Of a DNA stretch of 64,000 nucleotides, positions 46,102 through 55,494 are shown piece by piece. Source of the stretch: a bacterium (lineage in GTDB: Bacteria > SZUA-79 > Acidulodesulfobacterales > Acidulodesulfobacteraceae); contig JAKASO010000005.1 of the NCBI GenBank assembly GCA_021818985.1, positions 1 to 64,000 of the forward strand, read 5' to 3'. Numbering within the stretch: position 1 is the first letter of the stretch; the number at the start of each line of letters is the position of its first letter. Made by a program: the position numbers and the translations under genes. Under the pieces are notes generated by a model. It saw only the letters and a program-made list of their open reading frames with translations, was not told where the DNA came from and made no database searches.

Positions 46102-47373
46102 ATGAACATGAACATTAAAGAATTATCTACAAAAAAAATTTCCGAACTGATGCAAATAGCAAAAGAATACAGCATCGAAGGAGCATCGGGAATGCGCAAG
46201 CAGGATCTTATATATGCGCTCTTGCAAGCTGAAACCGAAAAAAACCAGCAGGCGGAAAAAAACGGTCTTATAACGGGCGAGGGCGTCCTTGAGATCCTTC
46301 CTGACCAGTATGGATTTCTAAGATCTTTAGAATCTAACTATCTGCATGGACCTGACGATATTTATGTTTCCCCGTCGCAGATCAGAAAATTCGGTCTTAG
46401 AACCGGCGATACGGTAAGAGGAATGATTAGACCTCCTAAAGACAATGAAAGGTTTTATGCCTTATTAAAGGTGGAAAGCGTTAATTTCGAGGATCCGGAA
46501 GTCGCCAAAGAGAAGATCCTTTTTGATAATCTAACCCCGCTATACCCGCAGAAAAAAATAAAATTGGAATATGACCCAAAAAATTTATCTACAAGATTAA
46601 TGGATCTTCTTATTCCGATTGGTATGGGTCAAAGAGCACTGATAGTAGCCCCTCCTAGAACTGGAAAAACCATGCTGTTAAAAGACATCGCACATGCCAT
46701 AAATGCAAACCATAAAGAGATATTTCTGATAGTGCTTTTAATTGACGAAAGACCCGAAGAAGTTACGGATATGCAAAGGTCCGTGAATGCGGAGGTAATA
46801 AGTTCAACATTTGACGAACCGCCGCAAAGACATATTCAAATTGCTGAAATTGTTATAGAAAAGGCAAAGAGATTAGTCGAACACCAAAAAGACGTCGTTA
46901 TCCTTCTGGATTCCATAACAAGGCTTGCCAGAGCTTATAATGTTACTATACCATCTTCCGGAAAGGTTCTTTCTGGCGGCGTGGATTCCAACGCCCTCCA
47001 TAAACCGAAAAGGTTTTTTGGAGCCGCAAGAAATATCGAGGAAGGAGGAAGCCTTACCATAATTGCAACGGCGCTGATAGATACCGGTTCGAGAATGGAC
47101 GAGGTTATCTTTGAAGAGTTTAAAGGAACGGGAAATCTTGAGGTAAATTTAGACCGGAAACTTGCGGAAAAGAGGATTTTCCCTGCAATAGACATCAGCA
47201 AATCCGGAACCAGAAAAGAAGAACTGCTTTTAGATAAAGACCAGCTCAAAAAAACATGGGTTTTAAGAAAGGTTTTATCGCAAATGGATACATCCGATAC
47301 AATGGAATTTTTGATAGAAAAAATAAAGAATACCAAAACAAATGCAGAATTTTTAAGCCTGATGAACCAGTAA
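46102..47373 (+). CDS. rho: Transcription termination factor Rho
   Basis: The N-terminal helical domain ([27 protein letters not shown]) is followed by the cold-shock-like RNA-binding domain ([15 protein letters not shown]) and the RecA-type motor with Walker [25 protein letters not shown] and [22 protein letters not shown]. It is a hexameric RNA helicase. AGAGGAC stands 6 bases before the first ATG. The 3' end overlaps the convergent waaA stop by 21 bases. Confidence 0.98.
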   Translation: MNMNIKELSTKKISELMQIAKEYSIEGASGMRKQDLIYALLQAETEKNQQAEKNGLITGEGVLEILPDQYGFLRSLESNYLHGPDDIYVSPSQIRKFGLRTGDTVRGMIRPPKDNERFYALLKVESVNFEDPEVAKEKILFDNLTPLYPQKKIKLEYDPKNLSTRLMDLLIPIGMGQRALIVAPPRTGKTMLLKDIAHAINANHKEIFLIVLLIDERPEEVTDMQRSVNAEVISSTFDEPPQRHIQIAEIVIEKAKRLVEHQKDVVILLDSITRLARAYNVTIPSSGKVLSGGVDSNALHKPKRFFGAARNIEEGGSLTIIATALIDTGSRMDEVIFEEFKGTGNLEVNLDRKLAEKRIFPAIDISKSGTRKEELLLDKDQLKKTWVLRKVLSQMDTSDTMEFLIEKIKNTKTNAEFLSLMNQ

Positions 47374-48675
47374 ATCGGAAATCAAATTAACGTTTTTGAG
47401 CGAAGAGCCTCTGTTTATCGAAATAAGTTTTTGCCCATTGATCGCAGCCTTAAGACTTGCATTTTCATCATAAAGAAATAAAGAAACAGCTTCATAAAGT
47501 TCATTAAAATCTTTCACCATAATCCCTGTATTCTTTGAAATTATTTCATCCGCTATTTCCTGGAAATTATATATATATTTTCCAAAAATAACCGGTTTTC
47601 CGAAAAACAAAGGCTCCAGAAGGTTATGGCCGCCAAAATTTACCATGCTTCCTCCTACAAATGCAACACTGGCAAGACTGTAAAGTTTACTTAAAACGCC
47701 GACCTCATCCACTATTATTAAACATTTTTTAGAACCGGCATTGTTTATATGCGGAAGCTGCGACAATTTAATAAAGGGCAGCTTATAGGTATTTAAAATT
47801 AACGCTTCGACATATTTGACTCTTTCCGGATGCCTTGGCGCAAGAATAAGTTTAATATTTTTCCCATTCTTTTCGGTCAGTTTTAAAAATGCGTCCAGAA
47901 CTAATTTCTCTTCCCCTTCATGGGTGCTTCCAGCCACTATAACTTTATCGGTTTCAAGAATGATATTCATCAATGATCCATAAATAATCGCTTCTTTTTT
48001 AAGTTTTTCTATATCTTCCGGCTGGGCGCCATCAAACTTCATATTACCTGTAACTACAATGTTATTTCTTCTTACGCCTAACTTCAAAAACCTCTCCAAA
48101 TAACTTTCTGAAATGCAGGCAGCCAGATCAATATCCTTAAAAACATAGTTAAAAAAGGCTTTTAATCTAAGATAAGTTCTGTATGAGCTTTCGGATAATC
48201 TGGCATTAACTATAAAAACTGGTATTCCTTTGTTTTTCATTATACGAATTAAGTTCGGCCAGATTTCGGTTTCAATAGAAATAAAACATGAGGGACGGGC
48301 CGATCTTACGGCTATTTCAGCCGAAAACATAAAATCGTAAGGAAAATAAAAAATATGCTCAACGGCATCCTTAAGATTTGCTTTTGCATACCGATAACCT
48401 GTTTTTGTAACAACGGAAAGATAAACCGGTTTTTTAGTTGCCTCACGAAGCAATTTTATAAAATTTATCGAGGCGCTCACCTCGCCTATCGAAACCGCAT
48501 GAACCCATATCCCGCCGTCAGTCTTGATCTTATCCTTAAAATATGGAAAAATCTTTCCAAAAAAACCTGCCGACCTTTTATCTTTTTTTAAATAAAAAAA
48601 AAGCATAACTATTACAAAAAAAGGCAGCAAAATAAACAAAAGCAGATTATATATAAAAAAATAAAATGACCTCAT
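47353..48675 (-). CDS. waaA: 3-deoxy-D-manno-octulosonic acid transferase
   Basis: A basic, membrane-spanning N-terminus precedes a GT-B glycosyltransferase with [42 protein letters not shown] and GGHNLLEP, all WaaA/KdtA motifs. It adds Kdo to lipid IVA at the inner-membrane face. How many Kdo units it adds cannot be read. Its start overlaps the msbA stop by 4 bases. Confidence 0.95.
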   Translation of the reverse strand: MRSFYFFIYNLLLFILLPFFVIVMLFFYLKKDKRSAGFFGKIFPYFKDKIKTDGGIWVHAVSIGEVSASINFIKLLREATKKPVYLSVVTKTGYRYAKANLKDAVEHIFYFPYDFMFSAEIAVRSARPSCFISIETEIWPNLIRIMKNKGIPVFIVNARLSESSYRTYLRLKAFFNYVFKDIDLAACISESYLERFLKLGVRRNNIVVTGNMKFDGAQPEDIEKLKKEAIIYGSLMNIILETDKVIVAGSTHEGEEKLVLDAFLKLTEKNGKNIKLILAPRHPERVKYVEALILNTYKLPFIKLSQLPHINNAGSKKCLIIVDEVGVLSKLYSLASVAFVGGSMVNFGGHNLLEPLFFGKPVIFGKYIYNFQEIADEIISKNTGIMVKDFNELYEAVSLFLYDENASLKAAINGQKLISINRGSSLKNVNLISDLLVHQA

Positions 48676-50420
48676 AACATTTGCTTAACAAGAAGATTTT
48701 TGTAGATGCCGTCAAGATCAAGCAATTCTTCATGAGTTCCCTTTTCAAGAATTTCACCCTTCTCAAGAACATAGATCGTATCAACATTTTTAACGGTGGA
48801 AAGCCTGTGGGCGATAATTATGGCGATTTTGTCGCTGCAAAGCGAAAAAAGGGCTTTCTGAATATACCTTTCGGATTCCGTGTCAAGCGATGCCGTCGCT
48901 TCATCAAGTATAAGAATTGGAGCATTTTTTAAAAATGCCCGCGCCATTAGTATCCTCTGTTTCTCGCCTCCGGAAAGCCTTAATCCTGCTTCGTCAACTA
49001 TCGTGTCGTATCCTTGCGGCAGGTTCATAATAAAATCATGAGCATACGCTAACTTTGCGGCATTTATTATATTATCAATACCGGCATCGGGACTGCCATA
49101 AGATATATTAAATTTTACGGATTCATTAAACAGGACGACCTGCTGGGAAACAAAAGAGATATTAGCCCTTAATTCTTTTAAATTAAAAGAATTTATATTT
49201 AATTCGTTTATTAAGATATTTCCGCTGCTGGGACTGTAAAACCTTGGAATAAGCATCGATATGGTGCTTTTGCCGGCGCCTGAGCGCCCTACTATTGCAG
49301 CAATGCGACCCTTTTCGACCGATATATTTATATTTTTAAGGTCATAACCATTTTTTATGTTGTAACTAAAATAAATGTTCTTCATCTCTAATTTTTGAAT
49401 ATTTTCAGGAAATCTGACACCCCCAGAGACCTCTTCGGAAGGACCGTCTATTATATCAAATACCCTGGTTCCAGCCGCAATCCCTTCCTGAACGGTGTTA
49501 TTAAGGCGTGAAAGACTTTTTACCGGCTCATAAAGCAAAAGAATTGCCGTTAAAAATGAAAAGAAATTCCCAGGGGCATAACCAAATTTTATAACCTGAT
49601 AACCCCCTATAAAAATAATTGCTGCAACTGAGATGCCGCCGATAAGTTCAACGAACGGCACCGTTAGTCCCCTTATTTTTGTCATTCTCATTAAAAACTT
49701 ATATAGGTTATCAGAACGTTTATTGAACCTTTTTACTTCAAAATCCTGCATATTATAAGCCTTAACCATCCTTAAGCCGGCAATGGTCTCATCAAGGAAT
49801 TTAGTAATGTTTCCAACCTCGTTTTGAGTATCTACGCTTGTCTTTCTTGTTTTTTTTCCTAAAAATGATACCGGAATGATTGCAATAGGAAAAAGAACAA
49901 AAACTACTATAGCAAGATAAAAATCCATATAAATAATAACGCCGAGCAGCATAATAACGGTAAGTACGTCTTTCATAACCGCACTAACGGCGTCTGCAAC
50001 AGTCCTCTGAACAAGGTTTATATCGTAAATTATCCTTGCAATCAGCACGCCAGTCGGGATCTTGTTTAATACAGAAACAGGGTAATTTACAATTGCCTTG
50101 TAAACATCGTTTCTAAGCGTTCTGATGATATTTTGCCCTACAGAACCCGTATAATAAACCTCCATATAATAAAAAATCCCTTTAACAATAAAGATACCAA
50201 CTACCAACATGGGGATAAAAATCAGCTGTGCGACATTTTTTGATATAAATATATCGTTTATAAGAGGCTTTACGATATAAGCAAGCACGGCCGTAAGAAG
50301 CGAAACTACGCTCATGCTCACCATTGCAAATATCATCTGCTTTTTATACGGATAGACGTATGAAAAAAGCCTTTTAAGAACACTCCATGAACTTTTTTTA
50401 CCGCCAATTTTATTGTTCAT
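48672..50420 (-). CDS. msbA: Lipid A export ABC transporter MsbA
   Basis: The half-transporter has six N-terminal helices (about 25-300) and one ATPase domain with GRSGAGKST, LSGGEKQRI and ILILDEATASLD. Its place between lpxB and waaA identifies it as MsbA, which flips lipid A-core across the inner membrane. At 582 residues it is normal. Confidence 0.94.
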   Translation of the reverse strand: MNNKIGGKKSSWSVLKRLFSYVYPYKKQMIFAMVSMSVVSLLTAVLAYIVKPLINDIFISKNVAQLIFIPMLVVGIFIVKGIFYYMEVYYTGSVGQNIIRTLRNDVYKAIVNYPVSVLNKIPTGVLIARIIYDINLVQRTVADAVSAVMKDVLTVIMLLGVIIYMDFYLAIVVFVLFPIAIIPVSFLGKKTRKTSVDTQNEVGNITKFLDETIAGLRMVKAYNMQDFEVKRFNKRSDNLYKFLMRMTKIRGLTVPFVELIGGISVAAIIFIGGYQVIKFGYAPGNFFSFLTAILLLYEPVKSLSRLNNTVQEGIAAGTRVFDIIDGPSEEVSGGVRFPENIQKLEMKNIYFSYNIKNGYDLKNINISVEKGRIAAIVGRSGAGKSTISMLIPRFYSPSSGNILINELNINSFNLKELRANISFVSQQVVLFNESVKFNISYGSPDAGIDNIINAAKLAYAHDFIMNLPQGYDTIVDEAGLRLSGGEKQRILMARAFLKNAPILILDEATASLDTESERYIQKALFSLCSDKIAIIIAHRLSTVKNVDTIYVLEKGEILEKGTHEELLDLDGIYKNLLVKQML

Positions 50421-50468
50421 ATATTTATATATTTTATATATTTATTAATTTATTATTCTTAGCTATTG

Positions 50469-51605
50469 TCATAAGAATTTTTTTTCAAGAATGATAGCGG
50501 CGGCTGTTTTATAAGGGTCATTTTTAGTCTTTAAAGATAATATAACGCTTTCTATTTCGATTAAAACCCTTTTTTTATACTTTTCATCCTCTAAATATTT
50601 CACTATTTCATTATAAACATTGTCCGGTTTAAAGTTTTTTTGAATGAATTCCGGCACAATCTGCCTTCCGGCTAAAATATTTATTAATCCAATATATTTC
50701 AGCCTGACAAGTATTTTTGCCAAAACATAGCTCAGATAATTAAGAGAATATATTATGATTACAGGCTTATTATAAAAGGCGGCTTCAAGCGAAGCAGTGC
50801 CGGATGCGACGACTATGACATCGCTTTCGGAAAATGCTTCGCCCGTCATATCGGTTATCCGGTAACAACTTTCCTGTAATTTTGCTTTAGATAATTTATC
50901 AATCAGATAAGATTTATCAATCCCTTTTTTAAAAGGAAATATGAAAAAAGCGCGTGGATAGCGTAACCTGATAAGTTCAATCGTTTTTATAATCTTAAGA
51001 CTGTGATGCTTTAATTCAGCGCTTCTTGAACCCGGCAAAAAGGATATAACCGGATATTTTTGTTCGCTTTTTATAACCGGACGATCTTTTTTTGTTATCG
51101 TATTTGTGATGTTTTGAAGCGGATTACCGGCATAATAGGCATCAATCCCTTTGTTTTTATACATCTGAAGTTCAAAAGGAAAAATAAGAATAACAAGATT
51201 GACGTATTTTTTTATAAAATTTATTCTTTTATACCTTGAAGCCCATATTTTAGGGGGAATATAGTAAACTATGGGGATATTCATCGAGTTAGCCAACTTT
51301 GCAATCTTAAAATTAAAGGTAGGAAAATCCACAAGTATGACAATATCCGGTCTATTAGCCCTTATCCAGCCGGATACATTTTTTAATGCTGATCTTATGG
51401 TTTTAAGTCTAAACAATACCTCTGTAAAGCCCATTACAGATAGTTCGCCTATACCCGTAATTATCTCCGCCCCTGCCGATCTTAAGTTGTTTCCGCCAAC
51501 CGCATAAAAATATATGTCCGGCCTTAATTCTTTAAGAGCCCGAATAAGACCGGAGGCAAGCCAATCTCCGGAGAGTTCTCCTGTAACAACTAATATTTTT
51601 GCCAC
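50469..51605 (-). CDS. lpxB: Lipid-A-disaccharide synthase
   Basis: The GT19-family protein starts VVTGELSGDWLASGLIRAL, has GIGELSVMGFTEVL, VDFPTFNFKIAK, FLPGSRSAELKHH and SGTASLEAAFYNKP. It condenses UDP-2,3-diacylglucosamine with lipid X. Length (378) is typical. It follows lpxI by 20 bases. Confidence 0.96.
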   Translation of the reverse strand: MAKILVVTGELSGDWLASGLIRALKELRPDIYFYAVGGNNLRSAGAEIITGIGELSVMGFTEVLFRLKTIRSALKNVSGWIRANRPDIVILVDFPTFNFKIAKLANSMNIPIVYYIPPKIWASRYKRINFIKKYVNLVILIFPFELQMYKNKGIDAYYAGNPLQNITNTITKKDRPVIKSEQKYPVISFLPGSRSAELKHHSLKIIKTIELIRLRYPRAFFIFPFKKGIDKSYLIDKLSKAKLQESCYRITDMTGEAFSESDVIVVASGTASLEAAFYNKPVIIIYSLNYLSYVLAKILVRLKYIGLINILAGRQIVPEFIQKNFKPDNVYNEIVKYLEDEKYKKRVLIEIESVILSLKTKNDPYKTAAAIILEKKFL

Positions 51606-51625
51606 TATTGTTCCAAAAAACCACC

Positions 51626-52429
51626 TTACATTATATAAACCGCAATTCCGGCTTCATTCGCCCTTTTAATAAACTCGCCTTTATTTATTATAATCGTGTT
51701 TTTCTCGAATGAAATGCAGGTCGCTTCCACGGATGCCATAGCTTCGATCGTGCTTACCCCGACCGCAGGGACATCAAATCTTAAGTCCTGATCTGGTTTA
51801 TTGACTTTTATAACAACTGCGCCGCCACAAGCAAGTTTTCCACCCCTGATTATGGTTTCGTCCGTCCCTTCAATCGCCTCTACTGCCATTACGGATCTGT
51901 CTTTTACAACGACGGTTTGACCGATATCGGCTCCCGCAATAAGCTTTGCGGTATTAAAACCAAACTCTATATCCTCCATCTCTTTTGATGTGGGCTTCCT
52001 GTTGGAAATAACACCTTTAGTTGAAAATACAGAGGTTATATATTTGGTTTGTTCAACAATCTTCAATCCTTCTTGTTCAAGGAATTGACTTATCGCATTT
52101 AAGATAGTATCGTCTTTTTTATCTTTAAGCGAAAGAAAGAGCGTTATCGCCTTTAAATCCGGCTTTACCTTTTTAAACATCAACGTTTTCCGTACTTTGC
52201 CTGCCATAATAATTTCGTCCACCTGTTCGGATCTAAAAAATTTTATTAGTTTGCCCAATTCTCCAACACTTACATACGTTATAGAATCCGTATATTCGGA
52301 TAGGCTTTTATCTGCTTCTTCTTCTATTGCGCAGACGCAAACGGAAAAGCCTTTTAATTTAAGTTCCTTAACATATATCAAAGGAAATTCGCCGTAACCG
52401 GCAATAAGCCCTATTTTTTTATTATCCAT
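51626..52429 (-). CDS. lpxI: UDP-2,3-diacylglucosamine pyrophosphatase LpxI
   Basis: The 267-residue protein matches LpxI (DUF1009): IGLIAGYGEFPLIYVKELK, IIMAGKVRKTLMF, TVVVKDRSVMAVEAIEGTDETI, and the C-terminal FDVPAVGVSTIEAM. LpxI replaces the unrelated LpxH of gammaproteobacteria and releases lipid X. It lies between lpxA and lpxB, as the pathway would suggest. Confidence 0.95.
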   Translation of the reverse strand: MDNKKIGLIAGYGEFPLIYVKELKLKGFSVCVCAIEEEADKSLSEYTDSITYVSVGELGKLIKFFRSEQVDEIIMAGKVRKTLMFKKVKPDLKAITLFLSLKDKKDDTILNAISQFLEQEGLKIVEQTKYITSVFSTKGVISNRKPTSKEMEDIEFGFNTAKLIAGADIGQTVVVKDRSVMAVEAIEGTDETIIRGGKLACGGAVVIKVNKPDQDLRFDVPAVGVSTIEAMASVEATCISFEKNTIIINKGEFIKRANEAGIAVYIM

Positions 52430-52450
52430 TTTATCATACCATAATGAATG

Positions 52451-53221
52451 CTATCTTGTGATACCCCTTTTAGAATTTAAGATAAATCCGGTAAATTTTT
52501 CTATGTTTTCGGAATAACCAATCTCCTGGGCTATCTTTTCAACCGCATTTTTTATCGTAAGCTTCAATCTATAAACAATCTTATATGCATTCTTTATTGC
52601 ATCTATATCTTTTTTGGAAAAATTTCTTCTTTCCAAACCCACTCTATTTATTCCGTAAATCCTTGCCCTATCGCCGGAAGCTATCAGAAAAGGCGGAACA
52701 TCCTGAACGACCATAGCTCCTCCAGCTATAAGCGCCGATTCGCCTATTGTCGTATATTGGTGAATAGCGCATAATCCGCCAAGTATAGCAAAGTCGTGAA
52801 CTTTCACATGGCCGGCAAGAGTTGCATGATTAGCAAATATCGTGTGGTTTCCTATGACACAATCATGCGCAATATGAATAGACATCATAAAAAGATTCCC
52901 GTTGCCTATTACGGTAACACCTCCGCCCCCCTTTGTGCCCGGATTAAACGTCGCATATTCCCTTATGACATTATTATCGCCGATAATAAGTTCGGTATTT
53001 TCCCCTTTATATTTCAGATCCTGAGGAATAGAGCCTATGGAAGCAAATTGGAAAATCTTATTGTTATTGCCTATTACGGTATTGCCCTCGATAACGACAT
53101 GGGAGGCAATTCTGTTGTTCTTTCCAATTCTAACGTTACCTTTAATAACACAATAAGGACCGATATCGGTAGATTCGTCAATCCGAGAGGTATCACTTAT
53201 AATCGCAGTTTTATCAATCAT
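52451..53221 (-). CDS. lpxA: UDP-N-acetylglucosamine acyltransferase
   Basis: Left-handed beta-helix hexapeptide repeats fill residues about 5-190, and the catalytic His lies in MSIHIAHDCVIGNH. The C-terminal helical part (GLERRNFSKKDIDAIKNAYK) is typical. It adds the first acyl chain to UDP-GlcNAc. It lies next to fabZ, the source of its acyl-ACP precursor pathway. Confidence 0.96.
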   Translation of the reverse strand: MIDKTAIISDTSRIDESTDIGPYCVIKGNVRIGKNNRIASHVVIEGNTVIGNNNKIFQFASIGSIPQDLKYKGENTELIIGDNNVIREYATFNPGTKGGGGVTVIGNGNLFMMSIHIAHDCVIGNHTIFANHATLAGHVKVHDFAILGGLCAIHQYTTIGESALIAGGAMVVQDVPPFLIASGDRARIYGINRVGLERRNFSKKDIDAIKNAYKIVYRLKLTIKNAVEKIAQEIGYSENIEKFTGFILNSKRGITR

Positions 53222-53298
53222 AAAAACAGTTCATCCTTTTTTTATTTTCAGGTAAAGATCAAAATTAAACACTGAAAAAACTATATCAAACCAATAAT

Positions 53299-53772
53299 TT
53301 AAGGATTAACGAACGATGCCATGAGATCGGCTTCACAGCATAGCTTTTCATCAACGGCTGCCGTTCCATGGAATATCCATATAAACTGTTTTCGTTTGAT
53401 AAGTTCCACATTTAATACAATCGTGCTTCCGGGAAATATGGGCTTCCTGAATCTTGCCTTATCTATGCCCATAAAATATGTTAACATATTTTTCAAGTTG
53501 TTATCTTCTTCGGTTTTAAGAACCAAGATGCCGCCGGCCTGAGCCATAGATTCAAGAATTAAGACTCCCGGCATTACCGGATGACCCGGAAAATGGCCTT
53601 GAAAGAACGGCTCATTAAATGTAGTATTCTTTATAGCAGTTATTGACTTGCCCTTCTCAAGTTTGATCACTTTATCTATAAGAAGAAATGGAAATCTATG
53701 GGGAAGCAGGTTTAATATTTCCTGCATATCTATCTGTAAAGGAATTTCATTAATCTCATTTAGCATATTCAA
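53299..53772 (-). CDS. fabZ: 3-hydroxyacyl-[acyl-carrier-protein] dehydratase FabZ
   Basis: Hot-dog fold enzyme with LLPHRFPFLLID, the catalytic His in FFQGHFPGHPVMPGVLILESMAQAGG, and DKARFRKPIFPG. It dehydrates 3-hydroxyacyl-ACP and competes with LpxA/LpxD for the same substrate, which explains the conserved linkage. Length is 157 residues. Confidence 0.96.
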   Translation of the reverse strand: MNMLNEINEIPLQIDMQEILNLLPHRFPFLLIDKVIKLEKGKSITAIKNTTFNEPFFQGHFPGHPVMPGVLILESMAQAGGILVLKTEEDNNLKNMLTYFMGIDKARFRKPIFPGSTIVLNVELIKRKQFIWIFHGTAAVDEKLCCEADLMASFVNP

Positions 53773-53856
53773 GCACCTTTTTTTCTATTTTTCGGATCAT
53801 CCACAAATCACCTTAGTCCTTAGTCCTTGCCACTTGCCAAAGAGGCTATGGTAATT

Positions 53857-54900
53857 CTATTCGTTCCCGCCTTTATCGCCATGGAGTTTCCGGCGAAAGT
53901 TCAAAAGCTCCGGCAGCTTTCTAAATAATACCGTTGCCAAACGCCAATCTTTAATGGGAATCGCAGGCGATCCGGCAATTGTCTCGTTATCTTTAACATT
54001 ATGGGAGATGCCAGATTGTCCCGCAATAACGACATTATTTCCAATAGATAAATGTCCCGCGATTCCCACTTGTCCGCCAAATGCAACATTGTCGCCAATA
54101 TGACTGCTTCCGGCAACACCACTCTGAGCGGCAATAACGCAATTTTCCCCTATGGTAACATTATGGGCGATTTGAACAAGATTATCTATTTTTGTACCTT
54201 TTTTAATAACGGTCTGACCCATGACACCTCTGTCTATGGAGGTTAACGCACCGACCTCAACGTCATCTTCAAGAACGGCTTTGCCAGAATGGATTATTTT
54301 AAGATATTTATTTCCGTTTCTGGCATAACCGAAACCGTCGCTTCCAATCACGGAACCTGCATGAATAATACATCTGTTGCCGACAACGCTGTTATCATAG
54401 ATAGTAACATTCGGATAGACGATTACCTCCTCGCCTATCAGAACATTTTTACCTACCACTGCATTGGCCATAATTATACTATTATTTCCGACCTTAGTTT
54501 TTTTATCAATAAAAACATTGGGGTAAATTGTTACATTTTGACCAAGGACTGCAGTCTTATCAACATTAGCCTTATCTGATATAAAAGCCTCTTTTGGTTT
54601 TTTTTTCTCTTCGCAAAATAGATGTGTTAGTTTTGCAAAAGCTAAATACGGGTCTTTTGTATCTAGAATTATAAAATTTACCCCGCTTAAAGGTAATTTA
54701 TCTTTGAGGGCGGCATAATCCATAATGACCGCCCCTGCTTTCGTGCTATTCAAATATTTTAGATATTTGGCGTTTGAAACAAAACTGATGTCGGTTTCTT
54801 TTGCGTCCTTAAGCGAATTTATGCCCGTTACTATAATATCTGCCGGATTTATGACTCTTAAGGACAATAACCTTGCAACATTCTCAATCCTGTGTTTCAT
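53857..54900 (-). CDS. lpxD: UDP-3-O-(3-hydroxyacyl)glucosamine N-acyltransferase
   Basis: An N-terminal uridine-binding domain (about 1-100) is followed by hexapeptide repeats (about 105-310). The signature [15 protein letters not shown] and the catalytic His in [15 protein letters not shown] are present. It adds the second acyl chain in lipid A synthesis. It follows skp by 7 bases. Confidence 0.96.
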   Translation of the reverse strand: MKHRIENVARLLSLRVINPADIIVTGINSLKDAKETDISFVSNAKYLKYLNSTKAGAVIMDYAALKDKLPLSGVNFIILDTKDPYLAFAKLTHLFCEEKKKPKEAFISDKANVDKTAVLGQNVTIYPNVFIDKKTKVGNNSIIMANAVVGKNVLIGEEVIVYPNVTIYDNSVVGNRCIIHAGSVIGSDGFGYARNGNKYLKIIHSGKAVLEDDVEVGALTSIDRGVMGQTVIKKGTKIDNLVQIAHNVTIGENCVIAAQSGVAGSSHIGDNVAFGGQVGIAGHLSIGNNVVIAGQSGISHNVKDNETIAGSPAIPIKDWRLATVLFRKLPELLNFRRKLHGDKGGNE

Positions 54901-54907
54901 ATAAAAC

Positions 54908-55432
54908 TTATTTAGAATTCAATTTATTAAGAACTTGGCTCGTAATACTAATAGAATTAATTCTATAAACTACTGTGGGGCGATCTACAACAAGCGCGTA
55001 TCCGTTTTTTTTGGCTATTTTCGCCACTATACCGTCAATTTTAACAATAATGCCCTTTAAAAGTTCAATTCTTTTTTTGGAAAGCGAACTTTCAAACCGG
55101 CGTTCCTGGGAAGAATAATTAGTAACGTCAGCCTCAAATTCTTTTGTTTTATGCGCTTTTTCCGAAGCAGACATTATCGAAGAATTTTTTTTCAGGTCGC
55201 TTTGAAGGGAAGCAGCCTTTTGCCTTAATTTCGCAAGTTTTTCCTTGTCTTTGGTCGCCAATGAATGCAGGATTGCATCTGCTTTTTTGCCCTGTTTCGA
55301 CATGGATATAATTTTTTGCATATTTACCACTGCTATTTTTAATCCGGCAGCGGAAGCATTTTTTATACCGCCGGTCAAAACAATAGTAAAAAATACAAAT
55401 AAAAAAATAGTAACTGTTTTGCCTAATTTCAT
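54908..55432 (-). CDS. skp: Periplasmic chaperone Skp/OmpH
   Basis: A signal peptide (about 1-28, ending ASA) precedes a charged coiled-coil region (about 55-145) and a C-terminal beta strand ([14 protein letters not shown]). This is the jellyfish architecture of Skp, which carries unfolded outer-membrane proteins to BamA. It lies directly behind bamA. Confidence 0.9.
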   Translation of the reverse strand: MKLGKTVTIFLFVFFTIVLTGGIKNASAAGLKIAVVNMQKIISMSKQGKKADAILHSLATKDKEKLAKLRQKAASLQSDLKKNSSIMSASEKAHKTKEFEADVTNYSSQERRFESSLSKKRIELLKGIIVKIDGIVAKIAKKNGYALVVDRPTVVYRINSISITSQVLNKLNSK

Positions 55433-55494
55433 AGCAATAAAACCTCCGTTAGTTAAGTGTTATTATAAAATAAAATTAATGTAATCTCTGTGTG

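Noticed and set aside
46935-47336. 133-codon minus-strand open frame inside rho
   Set aside because: Antisense shadow of the highly conserved Rho motor domain; no Shine-Dalgarno or family resemblance.
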